A DNA stretch of 64,000 bases from SIG440 sp045631525 (GTDB lineage: Bacteria; Bacillota; Clostridia; Monoglobales; Monoglobaceae), in NCBI GenBank assembly GCA_045631525.1, contig JAZQUY010000001.1, positions 55,277-119,276 of the forward strand, in the 5' to 3' direction. How positions within the stretch are numbered: the first letter of the stretch is position 1; each line of letters starts with the position of its first letter. The position numbers and the translations under genes are program-made. Shown piece after piece: positions 61,534 to 64,000 of this stretch. The notes under the pieces were generated by a model. That model saw only the letters and a program-made list of their open reading frames with translations, had not been told where the DNA came from and did not search any database.

Positions 61534-62553
61534 ATGGAAACAAATATTCAGACAGAGCCTAAAAAACGTATTTTAAGCGGGATTCAGCCGTCGGGTGCTC
61601 TTACTTTAGGAAACTATGTGGGGGCTCTTCGGAATTGGGTACAGCTTCAAAAGGAAGAAAGGTACGAAAGCTATTATATGATAGCGGACCTCCATTCCAT
61701 AACAGTAAGGCAGGAACCCAAGGAACTCAGAAAAAACTGTATGGACCTTCTGGCACTTTTTCTTGCCTGTGGTCTTGACGGCGAAAAGGAGCCAATATTC
61801 TTTCAGTCCCACGTTCCGGCTCATACTCAGCTTGGTTGGGTTCTTGATTGTAATGCCTATATGGGTGAACTTTCCCGTATGACACAGTTCAAGGACAAAA
61901 GTCGCAAACACGCAGACAACATAAACGCAGGGCTTTTTACATACCCATCGCTTATGGCTGCGGATATATTACTTTATCAGGCAGACCTTGTTCCCGTGGG
62001 CAAGGACCAGAAGCAACATCTTGAACTTACCCGTGACCTTGCGGTGAGATTCAATAATGCATACAGTGATACATTCAAAGTTCCCGAACCTTATATTCCA
62101 AAGGTAGGGGCAAAAATAATGAGTCTTCAGGAGCCGACACAAAAAATGTCAAAGTCTGACCCCAATGAAAACTCATACATTCTCTTGCTTGACCCCATCG
62201 ACACCATCGTGAAAAAGATAAAGCGTGCAGTTACCGACTCGGATGCAAGAGTTTGCCAGGGTGAGGGAAAGGCAGGCGTTGAAAACCTGATGAGCATTTA
62301 TTCTTCAATGACCGGAAAGACTATGGATGAAATAACAGCAGAATTTGATGGCAAAGGCTATGGCGATTTCAAAGCGGCAGTTGCGGAATCTGTTGTTGAG
62401 GTTCTAAGGCCCATTCAGGAAAAACACGCTGACCTTATGAAAAATAAGGATTATCTTGAAAGCATTTACCAAAAGGGTGCTGAAATTGCAAATTATACAG
62501 CAAGAAAGACCATTTCAAAGGTATACAGAAAGGTTGGCTTTATTCAGCCGTAG
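61534..62553 (+). CDS. trpS: Tryptophanyl-tRNA synthetase
   Basis: Class Ic synthetase, 339 aa. ILSGIQPSGALTLGNYVGAL includes the HIGH-equivalent TLGN, and KMSKSDPNENSYI is the KMSKS loop (about residue 205). The tryptophan-binding VPVGKDQKQHLELTRDLA is clear. ATG follows TTGAAAGGAATTTGTCAAA. No T-box leader is seen in the 30-base gap upstream. Confidence 0.97.
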   Translation: METNIQTEPKKRILSGIQPSGALTLGNYVGALRNWVQLQKEERYESYYMIADLHSITVRQEPKELRKNCMDLLALFLACGLDGEKEPIFFQSHVPAHTQLGWVLDCNAYMGELSRMTQFKDKSRKHADNINAGLFTYPSLMAADILLYQADLVPVGKDQKQHLELTRDLAVRFNNAYSDTFKVPEPYIPKVGAKIMSLQEPTQKMSKSDPNENSYILLLDPIDTIVKKIKRAVTDSDARVCQGEGKAGVENLMSIYSSMTGKTMDEITAEFDGKGYGDFKAAVAESVVEVLRPIQEKHADLMKNKDYLESIYQKGAEIANYTARKTISKVYRKVGFIQP

Positions 62554-62576
62554 CAGAGGAAGGACTGAAGATAAAT

Positions 62577-63650
62577 ATGGTTACAAGTGGAAATATATTT
62601 ATTATTCTGGCACTTGCAGTAGGTTTTTTGGTTGCCTTTGCATCAACACCTACGGTTATTGCACTTGCCAACAAAATAAAGGCGATAGATATTCCCAAAG
62701 ACGCGCGTCGTGTCCACAATAAACCGATACCGCTTATTGGCGGACTTGCAATATTTTATGGATTTGTGGTGAGTGTACTGTGCTTCGCTGTTGTTGACAA
62801 AGCACTTATGGGAATTTTGGTGGGTTCTGTCATAATGGTTACTGTTGGCGTTATCGACGATATGCGAAATCTTGATGCCAGGGTAAAGCTTATTTTTCAG
62901 CTTCTGTCTGCATCAATCGTTATATATTGCGGGGTGGATATCGAATATATAGCAAACCCGCTTTCGCGTTGGGTTGGACCTCAGTATATAAGCCTCGGTC
63001 TTTGGAAAATTCCTATCACAATGATTTGGATAGTTGGAATAACCAATGCAGTGAATTTGATTGACGGACTTGATGGACTTGCGGCAGGCGTTTCAACAAT
63101 AGCATCTGTGGCACTTCTCTCGCTCACAATTATTTCGCAAAACTTAAACGCTGCTATTGTGGCAGCAGCTCTTGCGGGTGCGGGCTTTGGATTTTTGCCT
63201 TACAACTTCAACCCGGCAAAGATTTTTATGGGGGACACAGGCTCCACATTTCTTGGATTTGTGCTGGCGTGCATTTCAATTCAGGGTGTTATGAAGATGT
63301 ATGCTCTTGTTTCATTTGTTGTACCAGTACTTATATTGGGACTTCCCGTGTTTGATACACTTTTTGCGATAATCCGCAGAATTATAAAAAGAAAACCCAT
63401 AATGGCACCGGACAGAGGACATCTTCATCACAGACTGCTTGATATGGGATTTTCACAAAAACAAACGGTTACTATCCTTTATACACTCACAAGTCTTCTT
63501 TGTTTAACTGCAGTTGTAATGGCGCTTAAAGACGCATTCCGTGGACTTTTCCTTATACTTGCAGTTGTGGTAATAATGGTTGTAAGCCTTGGTGTTATGG
63601 CACCGAAAGAAGAACCCAATACGGAGGAAAAAGAAAATGAAAAAAATTAA
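62577..63650 (+). CDS. tagO: Undecaprenyl-phosphate GlcNAc-1-phosphate transferase (TagO/WecA type)
   Basis: Starts wall teichoic acid or other undecaprenyl-linked glycan synthesis by moving GlcNAc-1-P onto undecaprenyl phosphate. 357 aa with about ten membrane helices; VIDDMRNLDARVKLIFQ (Asp pair), NAVNLIDGLDGLAAG and KIFMGDTGSTFLGF, and the DRGHLHHRLLDMGF (HHR) loop that marks the WecA/TagO branch. ATG 62577 follows GAGGAAGGACTGAAGATAA. It overlaps wecB by 14 bases, a typical teichoic acid pair. Confidence 0.94.
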   Translation: MVTSGNIFIILALAVGFLVAFASTPTVIALANKIKAIDIPKDARRVHNKPIPLIGGLAIFYGFVVSVLCFAVVDKALMGILVGSVIMVTVGVIDDMRNLDARVKLIFQLLSASIVIYCGVDIEYIANPLSRWVGPQYISLGLWKIPITMIWIVGITNAVNLIDGLDGLAAGVSTIASVALLSLTIISQNLNAAIVAAALAGAGFGFLPYNFNPAKIFMGDTGSTFLGFVLACISIQGVMKMYALVSFVVPVLILGLPVFDTLFAIIRRIIKRKPIMAPDRGHLHHRLLDMGFSQKQTVTILYTLTSLLCLTAVVMALKDAFRGLFLILAVVVIMVVSLGVMAPKEEPNTEEKENEKN

Positions 63651-63968
63651 AGTAATGACAATTTTTGGAACAAGACCTGAAGCCATAAAAATGGCACCGC
63701 TGGTTAAAGAGCTTGAAAAAAATGAAAATATTGAGTCTATCGTGTGCGTTACAGCACAGCACAGACAGATGCTTGACCAGGTCCTTGAAATTTTTGATAT
63801 AAAGCCGGATTTTGACCTCAATATAATGAAAGAAAGACAGACTCTTATCGGGATTACCACAAGAGGTCTTGAGGGTCTTGACAGTGTTATGAAAGAGGCA
63901 CAGCCCGATATAGTTTTGGTTCACGGTGACACATCAACAACCTTTGTAGGAAGTTTGGCAGCTTTCTA
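63637..63968 (+). CDS. wecB: UDP-N-acetylglucosamine 2-epimerase, 3'-truncated by contig end
   Basis: First 110 codons (of about 370) of the non-hydrolysing epimerase that makes UDP-ManNAc for teichoic acid linkage units. Conserved KVMTIFGTRPEAIKMAPLV, CVTAQHRQMLDQVLEIFDI and VLVHGDTSTTFVGSLAAF are all present and intact. ATG 63637 follows GAGGAAAAAGAAA within tagO. The apparent TAA at 63967-63969 is made by joining genomic TA to the A of adapter sequence (63969 on), so the gene is incomplete, not broken. Confidence 0.93.
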
Positions 63969-64000
63969 AAGTCGGAGGCCAAGCGGTCTTAGGAAGACAA
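63969..64000. other. Sequencing adapter remnant (MGI/BGISEQ type)
   Basis: These 32 bases begin AAGTCGGAGGCCAAGCGG and end TCTTAGGAAGACAA, which I recognise as the DNBSEQ forward read adapter. They break the wecB protein exactly where family conservation would continue, so they are not genomic. Confidence 0.93.

Noticed and set aside
63589..63969. wecB as a frameshifted or nonsense pseudogene
   Set aside because: All conserved residues up to the break are intact and the break coincides with adapter sequence.

Overview
The window is a gene-dense piece of a low-GC, anaerobic, Gram-positive-type (Bacillota, probably Clostridia) genome. The evidence is a sporulation signalling gene (spoIIR), a Fur/PerR regulator next to a reverse rubrerythrin, an S-layer-homology surface protein, ECF transporter ATPases, an M-box riboswitch, the Clostridia-type CD1247 protein after efp, and the Firmicute order yybS-gdpP-rplI-dnaB. 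Shine-Dalgarno sequences are strong, sigma-A promoters fit the consensus well, and few genes overlap by more than a few bases. I cannot name a genus. The last 32 bases match my recollection of the MGI/BGISEQ (DNBSEQ) read adapter, so the right edge is probably a contig end with untrimmed adapter.

Layout. 60-5175: endonuclease IV-like protein, Xaa-Pro peptidase, EF-P, CD1247-type Cys-rich protein, ZIP metal transporter, and a perR-rubrerythrin pair behind a promoter with a PerR-like box. 5257-15101: an AraC regulator divergent from an accessory catabolic operon (two Gfo/Idh/MocA oxidoreductases, class III aminotransferase-fold protein, fucose-isomerase-like protein, FGGY kinase, amidohydrolase, AEC permease) with no substrate I can assign; this is the best candidate for an undescribed pathway. 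15243-19273: repeat-containing PepSY lipoprotein, then a GntR(YtrA-type)-ABC ATPase-permease operon with a clear inverted-repeat operator. 19274-19643: a gene-poor stretch bounded by inverted repeats, possibly a small non-autonomous mobile element. 19644-25117 (minus strand): M-box-controlled mgtE, a large surface phosphodiester glycosidase with SLH domains, a CBM9-like protein, tRNA-Arg(ACG) and a DUF2508 protein.

25292-46299: secA, prfB (with a +1 frameshift site whose in-frame stop is UAA, not UGA), prfA, a fused threonylcarbamoyl-AMP synthase/protein-arginine phosphatase, rimI, tsaD, spoIIR (convergent), ddl, murI, DUF1934, argS, a PDZ carboxyl-terminal protease, Mrp, an RlmI-like methyltransferase, ecfA1-ecfA2-ecfT-truA, DUF5711 and CvpA proteins. 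46455-50031: pgk-tpiA-gpmI glycolytic run. 50143-51756: a lone YtcJ-like amidohydrolase. 51958-63968: yybS-gdpP-rplI-dnaB-tilS-hpt, gltX, a MocR-like/class I aminotransferase, trpS, tagO-type transferase and the first 110 codons of a UDP-GlcNAc 2-epimerase cut by the contig end.

Most of the window is housekeeping: translation (EF-P, both release factors, three tRNA synthetases, t6A/lysidine/pseudouridine tRNA modification), secretion, cell-wall precursors (ddl, murI, tagO) and glycolysis. The accessory signal is concentrated in 5257-24582.
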